From contig NZ_JAGGLD010000005.1 in the NCBI RefSeq assembly GCF_017874255.1, positions 186,001 through 250,000 of the forward strand: a stretch of DNA of 64,000 nt. Reading direction: 5' to 3'. Made by a program: the position numbers and the translations under genes. Shown here in pieces: positions 34,862 through 44,565 of the stretch. The notes below the pieces were generated by a model. That model was given only the letters and a program-made list of their open reading frames with translations. It was not told the origin of the DNA and searched no databases. Source of the stretch: Paenibacillus shirakamiensis. GTDB taxonomy: Bacteria; Bacillota; Bacilli; Paenibacillales; Paenibacillaceae. Position 1 is the stretch's first letter; the number at the start of each line of letters is the position of its first letter.

Positions 34862-35605
34862 CTAGTCCGTTATTGCTCGGTCTGTAGTTGTCACTGTTAC
34901 AGGAGTCCACTCAGCTATAACGGTCTGCCCATGAACAGATACACTACCTTCTGGAGAAAGGTCTTTCTCTGTCATAATACCCAGCGCAATCGTGAACCGA
35001 TTCAGTTTAACCGGAATTTCACGTTCGCGGCGTACTTCTTCATCATTGAGATAAAAAATAGCTTCGTCGTTAGCCCGATTATAGGTGATGCGGTACGTGT
35101 TGAATTCACGAGGTTTGAAATTAGTATCTTCCTTAAAGATACAGAAGTATTTCGTCTTGTCTGTAGTAGGAACGGTTACTCCAGGGAAAGGAAGGACTCC
35201 GTAGACCGTAGCATATTTATCATTCCCCGCAAAAAAGTCCAGTGCAGCACCTGTAGTAAAGTCAAGTAAGTTCAGGGATACATAGCCATCATATAGATCA
35301 TTTGGAGCAGTTCCTTGCGTACGAGCACGGATCTGAAGCTCAAATGAGACTTCGCCCTCCTCAGGTACGGCCACATCCTCAACCGAGTAATACATATGCT
35401 TAGCATTGTCTAAAATTTGAATCTGATGATGCTCCCGGCTAAGCGGAGCACGCACATATAACACATCGTTACGCACGATGACTACGGCTTCCGGCTCACG
35501 ATAGGACCAGAAGCTGCCATCCGGCAAGGGGAATCCTCCAATTTTCCATACATCATTATCCGACAAAATCGTATGAAAGTTTCCGAACACTTTTTGTTGC
35601 TCCAT
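34862..35605 (-). CDS. Conserved protein of unknown function, probable beta-sandwich
   Basis: 247 residues; ATG 35605 with GAGGGA about 7 bases upstream. No signal peptide or membrane segment. Sequence is rich in predicted beta strands and includes YVSLNLLDFTTGAALDFFAG, VYGVLPFPGVTVP and NTYRITYNRANDEAIFYLND. The last resembles the lectin/glucanase-like jelly-roll segment in which a back strand carries YxxxWDxxxIxFYVNG, but catalytic residues are not evident. I recall related uncharacterised proteins (DUF6081-type) but cannot confirm. It follows the UbiA prenyltransferase gene by 33 bases, likely in one operon, with no clear functional link. Confidence 0.7.
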   Translation of the reverse strand: MEQQKVFGNFHTILSDNDVWKIGGFPLPDGSFWSYREPEAVVIVRNDVLYVRAPLSREHHQIQILDNAKHMYYSVEDVAVPEEGEVSFELQIRARTQGTAPNDLYDGYVSLNLLDFTTGAALDFFAGNDKYATVYGVLPFPGVTVPTTDKTKYFCIFKEDTNFKPREFNTYRITYNRANDEAIFYLNDEEVRREREIPVKLNRFTIALGIMTEKDLSPEGSVSVHGQTVIAEWTPVTVTTTDRAITD

Positions 35606-35638
35606 GTTGTAATCCCTCGCTTATTCAAAATTTATATG

Positions 35639-36562
35639 TTACTGAGCTATTAGACCTTGAATTAGCAATGCAGCACTCATAATGAGGCCACAACGAGTTG
35701 AAGCCTGTACCGAAGCCCCCATTAAAGGAAGATAAGCCTTAGATGGATTATGCTGACTCAGCCCGGTGTAGACTTTGTAGAGCGGGAATATAGTCAGTAA
35801 TGACAGCAATCCGTAGACCGGAAGTGCTCCAATCAGTACGCACACAACAACTGAAATATAAGATAACCACAGTAACATTTTTGAGAAACGAAGTGCACGC
35901 TCTTCTCCCCAGACTACGACAAGTGTATTCTTTCCTGCTTGCCGATCGGCCTGCCAATGCAGAAAATGATGATTGAATAGAACTAGTGTCGTAAGCAGTC
36001 CAACAGGAAGACTCAGCATGATAGATAAGGCGCTAAGTTCCTGTGTCTGTACATAATACGTTCCCATGATAGGAAGCACACCGAACGATAGCAAAATAGC
36101 AATCTCACTAAGGCCTTTGCCCCGGTAACCGAATTGCAGGGGCGGAGCCACATAGAAGTAAGCAATTAGACCACCGAGACCACTGAATACAAGGACAGGC
36201 CATCCTGCAAACCAAGCTAACGTAATGCCGCATAATGCTGCGATTCCAAACAATGACCATGTCATCATCGCAAAGGTACGTTCCGACATGGTGCCATTAG
36301 CCAAAAACCCAGAATTTGTGGACACCACATCTGGTGTATCTCGGGCCGCTGTATCAGCCCCGCTTCGGTAGTCCCAAAGATCATTCACCATATTAGAGAA
36401 GAGATGGGCTGCGCCTGCTCCCACTAAAGTTAATATAAATAATACAGGGTGAAAAACACCCTTCCACACATAAGCCCCAAGTGCCCCTAGAATAACAGGT
36501 ACCAGCATGACTGGTATGACTTGAAACCGGGATGCCTTCTTAAATAAGGTCCATTTGTTCAT
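35639..36562 (-). CDS. UbiA family prenyltransferase (MenA-like)
   Basis: 307 residues, about eight membrane helices. The first Asp-rich motif is NMVNDLWDYRSGAD (NDxxDxxxD) and the second NHHFLHWQADRQAGKNT (DxxxG/D type), the two magnesium-diphosphate sites of UbiA enzymes. MenA transfers a polyprenyl chain to dihydroxynaphthoate in menaquinone synthesis; other UbiA paralogs act on other aromatics or lipids. Menaquinone genes are not nearby, so I leave the substrate open. ATG 36562 has GGGAGGGA upstream. The downstream partner is a protein of unknown function 33 bases away. Confidence 0.82.
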   Translation of the reverse strand: MNKWTLFKKASRFQVIPVMLVPVILGALGAYVWKGVFHPVLFILTLVGAGAAHLFSNMVNDLWDYRSGADTAARDTPDVVSTNSGFLANGTMSERTFAMMTWSLFGIAALCGITLAWFAGWPVLVFSGLGGLIAYFYVAPPLQFGYRGKGLSEIAILLSFGVLPIMGTYYVQTQELSALSIMLSLPVGLLTTLVLFNHHFLHWQADRQAGKNTLVVVWGEERALRFSKMLLWLSYISVVVCVLIGALPVYGLLSLLTIFPLYKVYTGLSQHNPSKAYLPLMGASVQASTRCGLIMSAALLIQGLIAQ

Positions 36563-36781
36563 CCCGACGCTTCCCTCCCTAACTTATCAATAATTACTAA
36601 AGAATTTACACCTATTTATATTATACAGGATGACATCTGGATTGTAAGCGGAAAATAGGATCGCTATGACCATCGATGAGGCTAAGTTGTCAATCATTTC
36701 AAATAAAGTGTGTTATGTTGCGAATGTTGTCCGTAGAGCCTACAATATATGCATATACTTACATATGAAAGGGGCATTTCC

Positions 36782-37246
36782 ATGAGCAAGGCCGCCTTTA
36801 TCCAGCCTGATCCACAAGCTTGGCTTGAGAAGTTCCAATTCAGCATCCCTCTTAAAATTCGATATTGCGAGACAGATATGCTCGGTCACGTGAACAATGT
36901 GAGTTATTTCATGTATTTTGAACAGGGACGCATCGAATATTTTGAGAACCTCTGTCTTACCGATGAGCTATTTAGCGACAAACGCGTATCCATTGTTGCC
37001 GATCTAGAATGCCAGTACTTAGCCCAGATCTACTTGAGAGACCCCCTACAATTACATGTACGTGTAGCAAGGATAGGTAGATCATCTATGGATGTAGAAT
37101 ATGCTTTAGTGGCCCACGATAATCTCAAGGCTGCTGGGCGCGGAACCATCGTACTTGTAGATACCGCAACCAATAAGAGTACGCCTATTCCTGATCGGGC
37201 GCGTGAAGCAATTCGTGCACATGAAGGTAACGGACTATTGGAGTAG
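36782..37246 (+). CDS. Acyl-CoA thioesterase (4-hydroxybenzoyl-CoA thioesterase-like hotdog fold)
   Basis: 154 residues from ATG 36782, GAAAGGGG 8 bases upstream; the upstream ATG has no RBS. The motif IRYCETDMLGHVNNVSYF (YCETDxxGHVNN) contains the catalytic Asp and is diagnostic of the YbgC/FcbC branch, followed by MYFEQGRIEYFENL. It should hydrolyse acyl-CoA or acyl-ACP thioesters in the cytoplasm as a homotetramer; the chain specificity is unknown. Monocistronic, followed by a terminator. Confidence 0.85.
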   Translation: MSKAAFIQPDPQAWLEKFQFSIPLKIRYCETDMLGHVNNVSYFMYFEQGRIEYFENLCLTDELFSDKRVSIVADLECQYLAQIYLRDPLQLHVRVARIGRSSMDVEYALVAHDNLKAAGRGTIVLVDTATNKSTPIPDRAREAIRAHEGNGLLE

Positions 37247-37275
37247 CTGGCCATATAATGAATTATTTTATCGCG

Positions 37276-37310
37276 GAGCAGATGTCCTAATGGATGTCTG
37301 CTCTTATTTT
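37276..37310 (+). terminator. Terminator after the thioesterase
   Basis: GAGCAGATGTCC / GGATGTCTGCTC (two wobble pairs), TAAT loop, followed by TTATTTT. Confidence 0.78.
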
Positions 37311-37415
37311 GCTGAAATGTATGAAATACCATCCAAGTACGTGAAATGTCCTTGCCTTTTATATTAAGAATATCCCATTGTGGGGATACTAGTAAGAATT
37401 ACGCTCTTTAAAAGG

Positions 37416-38642
37416 ATGGTCTATTTGTACACGCAACTATTATTACCCCGTTCTAAGGTGCTTGCTGCATTTTGGCTTCCTGCTATCTTTTTTCTTGCGC
37501 TTGGACTACGCTTCCTCTATGTATTTGTGCTAGGATCACAAAACCCCCTAGAGGGCGATGCTTCCGGCTACTTTAGCACGGTCCAACAGATGATAGAACG
37601 CAATGTCTACGCTTATGGACAAAGTGAACCTAATGCTAGGGTTACCCCGGGCTTCCCTCTTTTCGCTTATATCATCCTAAGCACTTTCTCTATGAGATTA
37701 GATGCTTTACTCTGGGCTCAAATTATAGTTGGTGCTGCTACAGTGCTACCTGCCTATGCCTATATTAGAGCGATAACAAATCACGGATGGGGACTACTTG
37801 CGGGACTTTTTGTCGCTATTTATCCCCCATTTATATATGGAACAGGAATATTAATCACAGAAACTTTGTTCATTTTCTTTCTTGCCTGCTTCTTTCTAAG
37901 CTGGCAATGGATGGTGGAGCGAACACATTTGACGACGGTCAGCTTGAGCGGATTCACTCTTACGTTAACCATCCTCACCCGCCCGACCATGTTTCCTGTG
38001 CTTGCTGTAGCTTTTATTTACTTCGCATGGAATGCTCGAATGAGAAGATGGTTACTCCCTTACCTCATTGTCACAGCCTGTTGCTTCTTGCCTTGGGTGC
38101 TTCGTAACGCCTTAGTGCTTGGCGAATTCACTTTGCTTGCATCGGACAGTGGGAATGCGCTACTAGCTGGTGCTTATCCCTATTTTCGAGAAGATGTGAA
38201 TTATCGTGAGATGGCTAGCCTCGGCCTAAGCCAGACCGCATATGGTATTCGCGTGATTGTGAATGGGTTCATCGAACGTCCGCTTGAATTTCTAGGTTGG
38301 TTTTCTTTCGGTAAACTTTACTATACTTTTCGATCCATGTGGGTAAGCAGCACTCTTAATTTCCCGCAATTTTATATGTATGCGGGTGTGCTTTTACATT
38401 ATTTAACTCTACTACTTAGCCTATTCGCACTTCCTTTGCTCATATGGAGACGTAGCTTCCTCGCAGTATCTTTCACAGCCATGCTCATGTTCCAGCTCAT
38501 GTTCATCCCTACGGTAAGGTACGGCGCCCCCTTTATGTTACTTATGACCTTCATGGTCTGCCAAGCCGCTTTCCTAGTCAACTCTAGATATAATCCAAAG
38601 ATCTTATCGAACAATCGCTTCTCCCCTTCTACTAAGCCCTAG
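37416..38642 (+). CDS. GT39/ArnT-like membrane glycosyltransferase, paralog of 28279-29544
   Basis: About 408 residues. Start uncertain: ATG 37416 is used, but AAAAGGA sits only 8 bases from an in-frame TTG at 37425 and abuts the ATG, so the TTG may be the true start; a GTG at 37380 has no RBS. About 10 hydrophobic segments. Shared blocks with the paralog: EGDASGYFSTVQQM, NARVTPGFPLF, LTRPTMFPVLA and LPWVLRN. It should use a polyprenyl-phosphate sugar and act on the outer membrane face. No obvious acceptor protein is next to it, unlike the paralog; it stands alone between terminators. Confidence 0.75.
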   Translation: MVYLYTQLLLPRSKVLAAFWLPAIFFLALGLRFLYVFVLGSQNPLEGDASGYFSTVQQMIERNVYAYGQSEPNARVTPGFPLFAYIILSTFSMRLDALLWAQIIVGAATVLPAYAYIRAITNHGWGLLAGLFVAIYPPFIYGTGILITETLFIFFLACFFLSWQWMVERTHLTTVSLSGFTLTLTILTRPTMFPVLAVAFIYFAWNARMRRWLLPYLIVTACCFLPWVLRNALVLGEFTLLASDSGNALLAGAYPYFREDVNYREMASLGLSQTAYGIRVIVNGFIERPLEFLGWFSFGKLYYTFRSMWVSSTLNFPQFYMYAGVLLHYLTLLLSLFALPLLIWRRSFLAVSFTAMLMFQLMFIPTVRYGAPFMLLMTFMVCQAAFLVNSRYNPKILSNNRFSPSTKP

Positions 38643-38711
38643 TTAGCGCAAAAGGATAGCTTACCATCCCTATCACCTATCGACTTAGCTGTAGCTAATG
38701 AAGCCAAAAAA

Positions 38712-38748
38712 GACATTCCATCCTGCGCCTAAGCGAAGGGGGAATGCC
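38712..38748. terminator. Terminator between convergent GT39 and GH94 genes
   Basis: GACATTCC / GGAATGCC with A and T runs on both flanks; usable in both directions. Confidence 0.7.
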
Positions 38749-38759
38749 TTTTTACGATA

Positions 38760-41700
38760 CTAAATATAGATATCTACTATAGCTTCTTCATTGGAAGTTA
38801 ACTTTTCAAATACGGCACGGTTAATGCGAAGACCTGCACCTCGGTAAGGATTGGTTAACGTTGTCGCTTGAGCTTCTTGCCCGTTCACATGAACCTTACG
38901 CACTTGACCATCGGTATAGTGATAGGTGAACGTTACGGGTACTCCCGCATACTCAAACGTAAACTGTAAGCCATTCTGACTTGCTGAGAGTACGGGGTCG
39001 ATGACTAGATCGGTTCCCTCTGTACGGATGCCCAGCGCATTCGTAATCAACTGATTCATATAGATCCCCGGTCCACTGGAATAGATTCTCCATCCCCCTT
39101 TTACAGGAACCGCCCCTGTTCGCAGCTTATCAAAATGCTCTTGTGCTTCATATCGCGTAGCGAACTTGCCATCTGAACTGCTGAAATAAGCATTACTTTG
39201 ACGCAGCTCTGCATTCGGTACAACATCTTGAATTCCAACAGGGTTAATAGCTTCAAGACCATGCCACACTTGCTCGGGTTTGCCCATTTTGGCCATAGCT
39301 TCAATATAGCGAATATGTGCATGCACATATTGAAGTCCAATTTCGCGCCCAAAATTCGCGGCTTGCTCTGCACGTTTGAAATGAGTGCTCACCCCACCAG
39401 CATACTGAGCGGGACGATTCATTAATCTTACACCATCTGGACAGAGCAGTTGATCTTGAATAATCTCGTAATGCGCCAAGGCTTGCTCAGGTGTGAGCAG
39501 CTCACTTATAATACTTCGCGTCATCGGAAGCAAGCGATACTGAATGCCTGTCTCCTCATCTGTAGGATGTACCATAAGCTTAGCGTGATCGGGGTCCTCT
39601 AAATAGACGAAGCCGGGAATGACATCGGTCTGAAGCATATACTGATTGAAATCGTGCTGAATTCCTTGAGCCAGCTCTGCGAGTTCCTTAGCAAATGCCG
39701 CATCTTGGTCCTGCAGCACCTCTGCTAACTGATGTACGGCTTGATAGGTAAGCGCAACGGTCCAGCTACTAACCATATATTGCTTAAGCTGCTCGTTAGC
39801 CGGTTGCAAGGTATCGTCCCAATCCCCATCTCCATAGGAAGATAGCTTCGTATCGTGAAGGAAATGATGCTTGATATATTCTAATTCTTTTAGCACATGT
39901 TCTCGGATCGCAAAGGTCTGTTCTGTAAAATCAAAATCATGCTTCCGCGTGTAAGGTACCTGTTGATCTAGAATAGCAAAATCATGACTAGCAGCCAAAT
40001 AATCACCTATGATCTTCAGCGGCCAGACAATAATATCCCCATGGCTCTCTTCTTGCTGAATCTTCGTATAAGCATCGAACATGAACCACTGCGGCCAGTT
40101 CCCACTATCCTCATACTGATGGGAATAGACCTTCAGCAAGATATCGCGTACCTGATCGTACTTTTGCGTAGCCAAGAAATACTCTGTGGGTCCCTGACAT
40201 ACATCCCGCGTTCCCCATGCTGCTCCGCCATACTGTTCCAGACCATGCGGCATTGAATAATGGACCAGCATATTGTGCGTGTACCACCAAGCTAGCGCAT
40301 TAACTTTAAATATATCCCCCTCAGCCTCAGCACTTCTGGACAGATGGAACCCATTCATCACCTGTTGGAAGAACTTACGATAAGATTCGGTCTCCACTTC
40401 AAATGTACGGTCTGTTACAGCAATTTCCACGCCATCTAGTAATCCTTGAAGCGTGATGGTCCATGTAGGTGCTGCATCCAGCATGAGGATATTCAGGCCC
40501 GCTTGAGAGGCATTCATTCCTTCAACGAGCCAAGATTCCTCCTCTAGCTGGAACTTCGTCCCCTCCATATGAAGACGATACGTTAGATTGGGGAATACCT
40601 CTGAACTGATCGAGGACGGATCGGCCCGGAAAGATAACACTTGTCCGTTCTGTTCAATACGATAAGGCATCTCATATTCTGCGACATTCATCGAGATTTG
40701 CTGGGTAACCATATAGCGATAAGACGCTCCGCTTAATGAGCGTACGTGCAGCCTAACCTCGGGAGAATCTACGGTGGTGTAGTTCGTAACGACGAGCATA
40801 TCACCATCTGTCTTATAGATCCATCTCATATAATTAAAGCCCATTTCAAATGCAGCAGGCATCGTAAGCAAACGTAATTGTCCATCCAGTTCAACATAGA
40901 TTCGTTGGCCCGAAGTTTTGGGAATATTCAGCGCACTACGTGCATTGGTCATCATTTTATTGAAATTGGTGTTACCTACTACAACCTGCGAGTTAAAAAT
41001 ACCGTACATATATGATGTCGTCGTCATTACACGATCGTTCAGTCTAGCATTGTCGCCACTCATTAATATCGACCCATGAGGACGCTCCACGCGAAGTTCT
41101 TTCTCCTTCAGAACCACATGTTCATACGTACCTGTGAAAAAAGAAAGTCTCGTTCCGCCATCCCATTCTTCTTGGAATCGTTGTGGATAGAGCAGGTCCA
41201 TCTCTTCCTCTGTCAGGGAATCGGAACTCAAAGGCTCGCCTAATAGGGAAGAACGTTGTGTCGTCTGAACCGCTAATCCTACCAGACCCTTTTGGAATTG
41301 AGACTGCACGTCTTCCCAAGCTTGCTGAATCTCATCGATGAATTCAAGTTGCTCTACAGCTTCTGGATGATTCTCTTTGAACAGTCCATAGAATACAAAT
41401 CGGGCTGAACCCTCCATATATACCTGTTCCGATTGCAGTGCAGTATAAGCAAATTCATATTGGTATATTTCATTAGCAAGCTTAGCTTTCGTAAGGATTT
41501 CTGGCTGATTTGTTGCCTTGTACGATAGTCCAAAGAATTGGAAACCATCCGTGGAGTATCCTATACTGCCTGTCATAGATCCTTGCTGTATATAGGGAAA
41601 AGACCCTGCCTGAGGCTGATTCTGACGGGAACAGATCACATAACCCTTCTGCTTATCTTCATATACAGAGTGATCTATATACTGAGATAGATAAGCTTCG

Positions 41701-42134
41701 TTGCTTCGTACGGCCCCGGAACTAGCGAGTCCTAGGTCCTGTCCATAGACAACATCAACTGTCATCCCCTTCCCTTCTACATCTACAGTCCAGAACCAGA
41801 TTCCTTGTGCTGTCAGATGAAAGTGAATTGTATATTCAAGGTCACCGACAAGTCCAATCTCCTCAGCAGACAATCTACCTGTCCAGATCAACCCTTGATC
41901 GCTACTACTTAATCGACTGGTTGAAGCTATTCCCATTAATGGAAAGAAGCGAATTTCTTCTGCAAGGTACACTCTCAAATAGATATTATTTAAAGATCCA
42001 TCGAGTTCATGGCTGAGTAGTTGATTCAGCATCGTCCCCGCGCCTAAAGCTTGATACAAATCCCCAGTCTTCAAAAATTCAAAAGATAAGTTCCCCCGTG
42101 ACACCATCAGATGATTCGTAGCTGTTGCTACCAC
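38760..42134 (-). CDS. GH94 family 1,2-beta-oligoglucan phosphorylase
   Basis: 1,124 residues from GTG 42134, which has AAAGGAG 10 bases upstream; an earlier GTG sits 1 base from that site. The long N-terminal beta-sandwich and linker (about 1-600) precede an alpha/alpha-barrel with DVCQGPTEYF, WPQWFMFDAY and YGDGDWDDTLQPAN at about 765-778, whose Asp is the family's general acid. Length and motifs match the sophoro-oligosaccharide phosphorylase of Listeria innocua (Lin1839) as I remember it; cellobiose phosphorylases are about 800 residues. It phosphorolyses beta-1,2-gluco-oligosaccharides to glucose 1-phosphate. It starts 23 bases after the GH3 gene, as in Listeria. Cytoplasmic: no signal peptide. 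Confidence 0.82.
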   Translation of the reverse strand: MVATATNHLMVSRGNLSFEFLKTGDLYQALGAGTMLNQLLSHELDGSLNNIYLRVYLAEEIRFFPLMGIASTSRLSSSDQGLIWTGRLSAEEIGLVGDLEYTIHFHLTAQGIWFWTVDVEGKGMTVDVVYGQDLGLASSGAVRSNEAYLSQYIDHSVYEDKQKGYVICSRQNQPQAGSFPYIQQGSMTGSIGYSTDGFQFFGLSYKATNQPEILTKAKLANEIYQYEFAYTALQSEQVYMEGSARFVFYGLFKENHPEAVEQLEFIDEIQQAWEDVQSQFQKGLVGLAVQTTQRSSLLGEPLSSDSLTEEEMDLLYPQRFQEEWDGGTRLSFFTGTYEHVVLKEKELRVERPHGSILMSGDNARLNDRVMTTTSYMYGIFNSQVVVGNTNFNKMMTNARSALNIPKTSGQRIYVELDGQLRLLTMPAAFEMGFNYMRWIYKTDGDMLVVTNYTTVDSPEVRLHVRSLSGASYRYMVTQQISMNVAEYEMPYRIEQNGQVLSFRADPSSISSEVFPNLTYRLHMEGTKFQLEEESWLVEGMNASQAGLNILMLDAAPTWTITLQGLLDGVEIAVTDRTFEVETESYRKFFQQVMNGFHLSRSAEAEGDIFKVNALAWWYTHNMLVHYSMPHGLEQYGGAAWGTRDVCQGPTEYFLATQKYDQVRDILLKVYSHQYEDSGNWPQWFMFDAYTKIQQEESHGDIIVWPLKIIGDYLAASHDFAILDQQVPYTRKHDFDFTEQTFAIREHVLKELEYIKHHFLHDTKLSSYGDGDWDDTLQPANEQLKQYMVSSWTVALTYQAVHQLAEVLQDQDAAFAKELAELAQGIQHDFNQYMLQTDVIPGFVYLEDPDHAKLMVHPTDEETGIQYRLLPMTRSIISELLTPEQALAHYEIIQDQLLCPDGVRLMNRPAQYAGGVSTHFKRAEQAANFGREIGLQYVHAHIRYIEAMAKMGKPEQVWHGLEAINPVGIQDVVPNAELRQSNAYFSSSDGKFATRYEAQEHFDKLRTGAVPVKGGWRIYSSGPGIYMNQLITNALGIRTEGTDLVIDPVLSASQNGLQFTFEYAGVPVTFTYHYTDGQVRKVHVNGQEAQATTLTNPYRGAGLRINRAVFEKLTSNEEAIVDIYI

Positions 42135-42157
42135 GTTTCCCACGCTCCTTTTCTCTA

Positions 42158-44320
42158 TTATACAAGTCGGAATTCGGCGCCCTGAACATCCTGACTGCTG
42201 CTTCCTGTATATACCGTGAACTTACCTGCATCGCTTATATATTGTAAATCCGCATGATGATATCTCAATTGTTCCTCTGTAAGTGTAAAAGCAACTAGCT
42301 TTCGTTCCCCAGGGGCTAAGCGCACTTTACGGAAATCCTTGAGTTCTTTCACCGGTCTAACGACTTCACCGATATGATCTCGAACATAGAGCTGTACGAT
42401 TTCTTCCCCCGACACAAGTCCTGTGTTCGTAACTTCCACGGTAATCTGAATAGACTCCCTTGCTGTCATGGTCTCAGAGGATAATACAGGCGGACCATAA
42501 CTATAACAGGTATAACTAAGCCCGTATCCAAATGGCAACAGCGGCTCATTAGGAATATCCAGATACTGCGATACATATTTCACTTGAGCATCGGGTGCTC
42601 CTTGCGGACGCCCCGTATTGAAATGATTATAATAAACCGGAATTTGTCCCGTATGATAAGGGAAGGACATCGCGAGCTTCCCTGATGGATTGCTTCGTCC
42701 CGTTAACAGATCCGCAATTGCAGCTCCACCTTCACTACCTGGGAACCAAGCTTCTAGTACAGCATCCACCTGATCATACACGCCATGTAAATCTAACGGC
42801 CGACCATTAAATAACACAGCCACCATAGGTTTTCCTAAAGGACGCAGGCGGGCTATAAGCTCAAGTTGTGCTTGGGGCAACCGAATATCAGCCCGACAAC
42901 CTGCTTCACCACTCATCTCAGAATCCTCGCCAAGCGCCAAGACTACTACATCGGCTTGTGCTGCTGCAGCTAACGCTTCTTGAACTTGGTCTTCACTTAT
43001 GGAGTCAATACCGGAGCCCTCCGCACAACATACTTGCTGATCTCCATAAACATCCCGTAGAGCTTGATCTAAGCGAATAGCATCCTCCTGAGATCCTGTC
43101 CAGGACCAAGGTCCGAGGATATCTCCATTCCCTGCAAAAGGACCGATTAAAGCGATCCGTTGTTCCGATTTGAGCGGCAGTATGCCTTCATTCTTGAGCA
43201 ACACGCAGGACTTGGTAGCCAGCTCTCGGGATGCCTTGCGATGTTCATCACTGAAGATAATCTCTTTCTCCGCAGCAGGGTCAGCTCCCCTCATGGGATG
43301 TTCAAATAACCCCAGTTTTTCTTTGAGAGTAAGAATTCGAGCGACTGCCTCATTAATCATCTGCTCATCTACTCGCCCTTCTTGGACAAGGCCTGACAGA
43401 TGATGGACATACCCAGGGGTCATCATCTCAATATCCACACCCGCTTGCATGGCTAAATAAGCTGCTTCTTTTTCATCCTCTGCCACGCCATGGGCAATTA
43501 ACTCCTTCACAGCTCCCCAGTCAGAGATCAGCACCCCATTAAAGCCCCATTCATCCCGAAGCAAATCACGCATAAGTCTACGATTGCCTGTTGCCGGAAT
43601 ACCATCCACCGTATTGAACGAGGTCATAACCATCTCGCAACCCTCATCAAGGGCTGCCTTATATGCAGGTAGATAGTATTCCCGCAGTTGTCTTTCCGAC
43701 AGATCTACGGTGTTATAATCCCGGCCTCCCTCAGCAAGACCATACGCTGCAAAATGCTTCACACAAGCCGCTAATCGGTGAGGGTCATTGGCCAGATCAT
43801 CTCCTTGGAAGCCACGAACAAAGGCCCGTGCAAACAAAGAATTAAGATACGGGTCCTCCCCCGTCGATTCCATAACTCGTCCCCAACGTGGATCTCTCAC
43901 TAGATCGGCCATAGGTGCGAATGTCACATGTAGTCCAGATACAGCAGCTTCTTTCGCTGCGATCCCGGCACTCACTTCAGCTAACTCCACATCCCAGGAG
44001 CATCCTATCGCTAGCGGCACGGGGAATATCGTACGAAATCCATGTACAATATCTGCCATCATTAGAAGAGGTATGCCTAGTCGATTGTTCTTCAAATGAG
44101 CTTCTTGCACGGCAATCACTTCTTGCGCGCCTGCAAGGCCTAATACAGATCCGGCATTTTGAATACTTTGCGAAGTAATTCCTAGCGATTCCATCGGACC
44201 CGTAATCTGCCCATTACTCGAAGATCCCTCAAAAAAAGGAGCCGCTAGTTGAATCAATTGATCTATTTTTTCCTCTAGGGTCATTTGCGATATGAGTTGG
44301 TTCACGAACTCGGTAGTCAT
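42158..44320 (-). CDS. GH3 family beta-glucosidase (sophorose / beta-1,2-gluco-oligosaccharide active by context)
   Basis: 720 residues, no signal peptide. The GH3 TIM barrel includes FAPMADLVRDPRWGRVMEST, VKHFAAYG and the nucleophile Asp at about 265 in GVLISDWGAV; the second domain has the acid/base Glu at about 471 in SEMSGEAGCR; a C-terminal FN3-like domain follows (about 620-720, VTNTGLVSGEEIVQLY). ATG 44320 has GGAGG about 9 bases upstream. In Listeria innocua the equivalent Lin1840 hydrolyses sophorose and longer beta-1,2-glucans, working with the adjacent phosphorylase. Two GAAACGTTTC-like sites flank its promoter, implying local LacI control. Confidence 0.85.
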   Translation of the reverse strand: MTTEFVNQLISQMTLEEKIDQLIQLAAPFFEGSSSNGQITGPMESLGITSQSIQNAGSVLGLAGAQEVIAVQEAHLKNNRLGIPLLMMADIVHGFRTIFPVPLAIGCSWDVELAEVSAGIAAKEAAVSGLHVTFAPMADLVRDPRWGRVMESTGEDPYLNSLFARAFVRGFQGDDLANDPHRLAACVKHFAAYGLAEGGRDYNTVDLSERQLREYYLPAYKAALDEGCEMVMTSFNTVDGIPATGNRRLMRDLLRDEWGFNGVLISDWGAVKELIAHGVAEDEKEAAYLAMQAGVDIEMMTPGYVHHLSGLVQEGRVDEQMINEAVARILTLKEKLGLFEHPMRGADPAAEKEIIFSDEHRKASRELATKSCVLLKNEGILPLKSEQRIALIGPFAGNGDILGPWSWTGSQEDAIRLDQALRDVYGDQQVCCAEGSGIDSISEDQVQEALAAAAQADVVVLALGEDSEMSGEAGCRADIRLPQAQLELIARLRPLGKPMVAVLFNGRPLDLHGVYDQVDAVLEAWFPGSEGGAAIADLLTGRSNPSGKLAMSFPYHTGQIPVYYNHFNTGRPQGAPDAQVKYVSQYLDIPNEPLLPFGYGLSYTCYSYGPPVLSSETMTARESIQITVEVTNTGLVSGEEIVQLYVRDHIGEVVRPVKELKDFRKVRLAPGERKLVAFTLTEEQLRYHHADLQYISDAGKFTVYTGSSSQDVQGAEFRLV

Positions 44321-44363
44321 CTAGTCTCGCCTCCATCCAATTAAGTTATAAATTTCAGTATTG

Positions 44364-44373
44364 CGAATCGTTT
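44364..44373. promoter_or_regulatory. LacI-type operator O4 (one mismatch) in the GH3 leader
   Basis: GAATCGTTTC, one base from the perfect GAAACGTTTC core, just downstream of the GH3 promoter. Centre is 66 bases from O3. Confidence 0.45.
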
Positions 44374-44389
44374 CTCATTCCAATTAGTT

Positions 44390-44418
44390 ATTATATATAT
44401 GAAAAAATTAATCTTAAA
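44390..44418 (-). promoter_or_regulatory. Promoter of the GH3-GH94 operon
   Basis: Minus-strand TTTAAG (44413-44418), 17-bp spacer, TATAAT (44390-44395). It is flanked by operator-like sites O3 upstream and O4 downstream. Confidence 0.6.
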
Positions 44419-44426
44419 AACAATAA

Positions 44427-44442
44427 ATCGAAACGTTTCAAT
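44427..44442. promoter_or_regulatory. LacI-type operator O3 upstream of GH3
   Basis: ATCGAAACGTTTCAAT, core GAAACGTTTC perfect; same core as sites O1 and O2 upstream of the binding protein gene. Confidence 0.75.
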
Positions 44443-44484
44443 TAATGAATACACATGTACTTTTTCTTTCCAGCAAGAGACGTA

Positions 44485-44521
44485 GGGAACATAGACTTAC
44501 AATTCTATAAGCTACGTTCCC
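44485..44521 (-). other. Hairpin between the LacI gene and the GH3 promoter
   Basis: Minus-strand GGGAACGTAG / CTATGTTCCC with one wobble pair. There is no T run after it, so it may be a weak terminator or a 3'-end stabilising hairpin for the transporter-LacI transcript. Confidence 0.5.
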
Positions 44522-44565
44522 GAGCCATTACTTTGTCACACGAACAAATTCATCTGAATTCAGGA

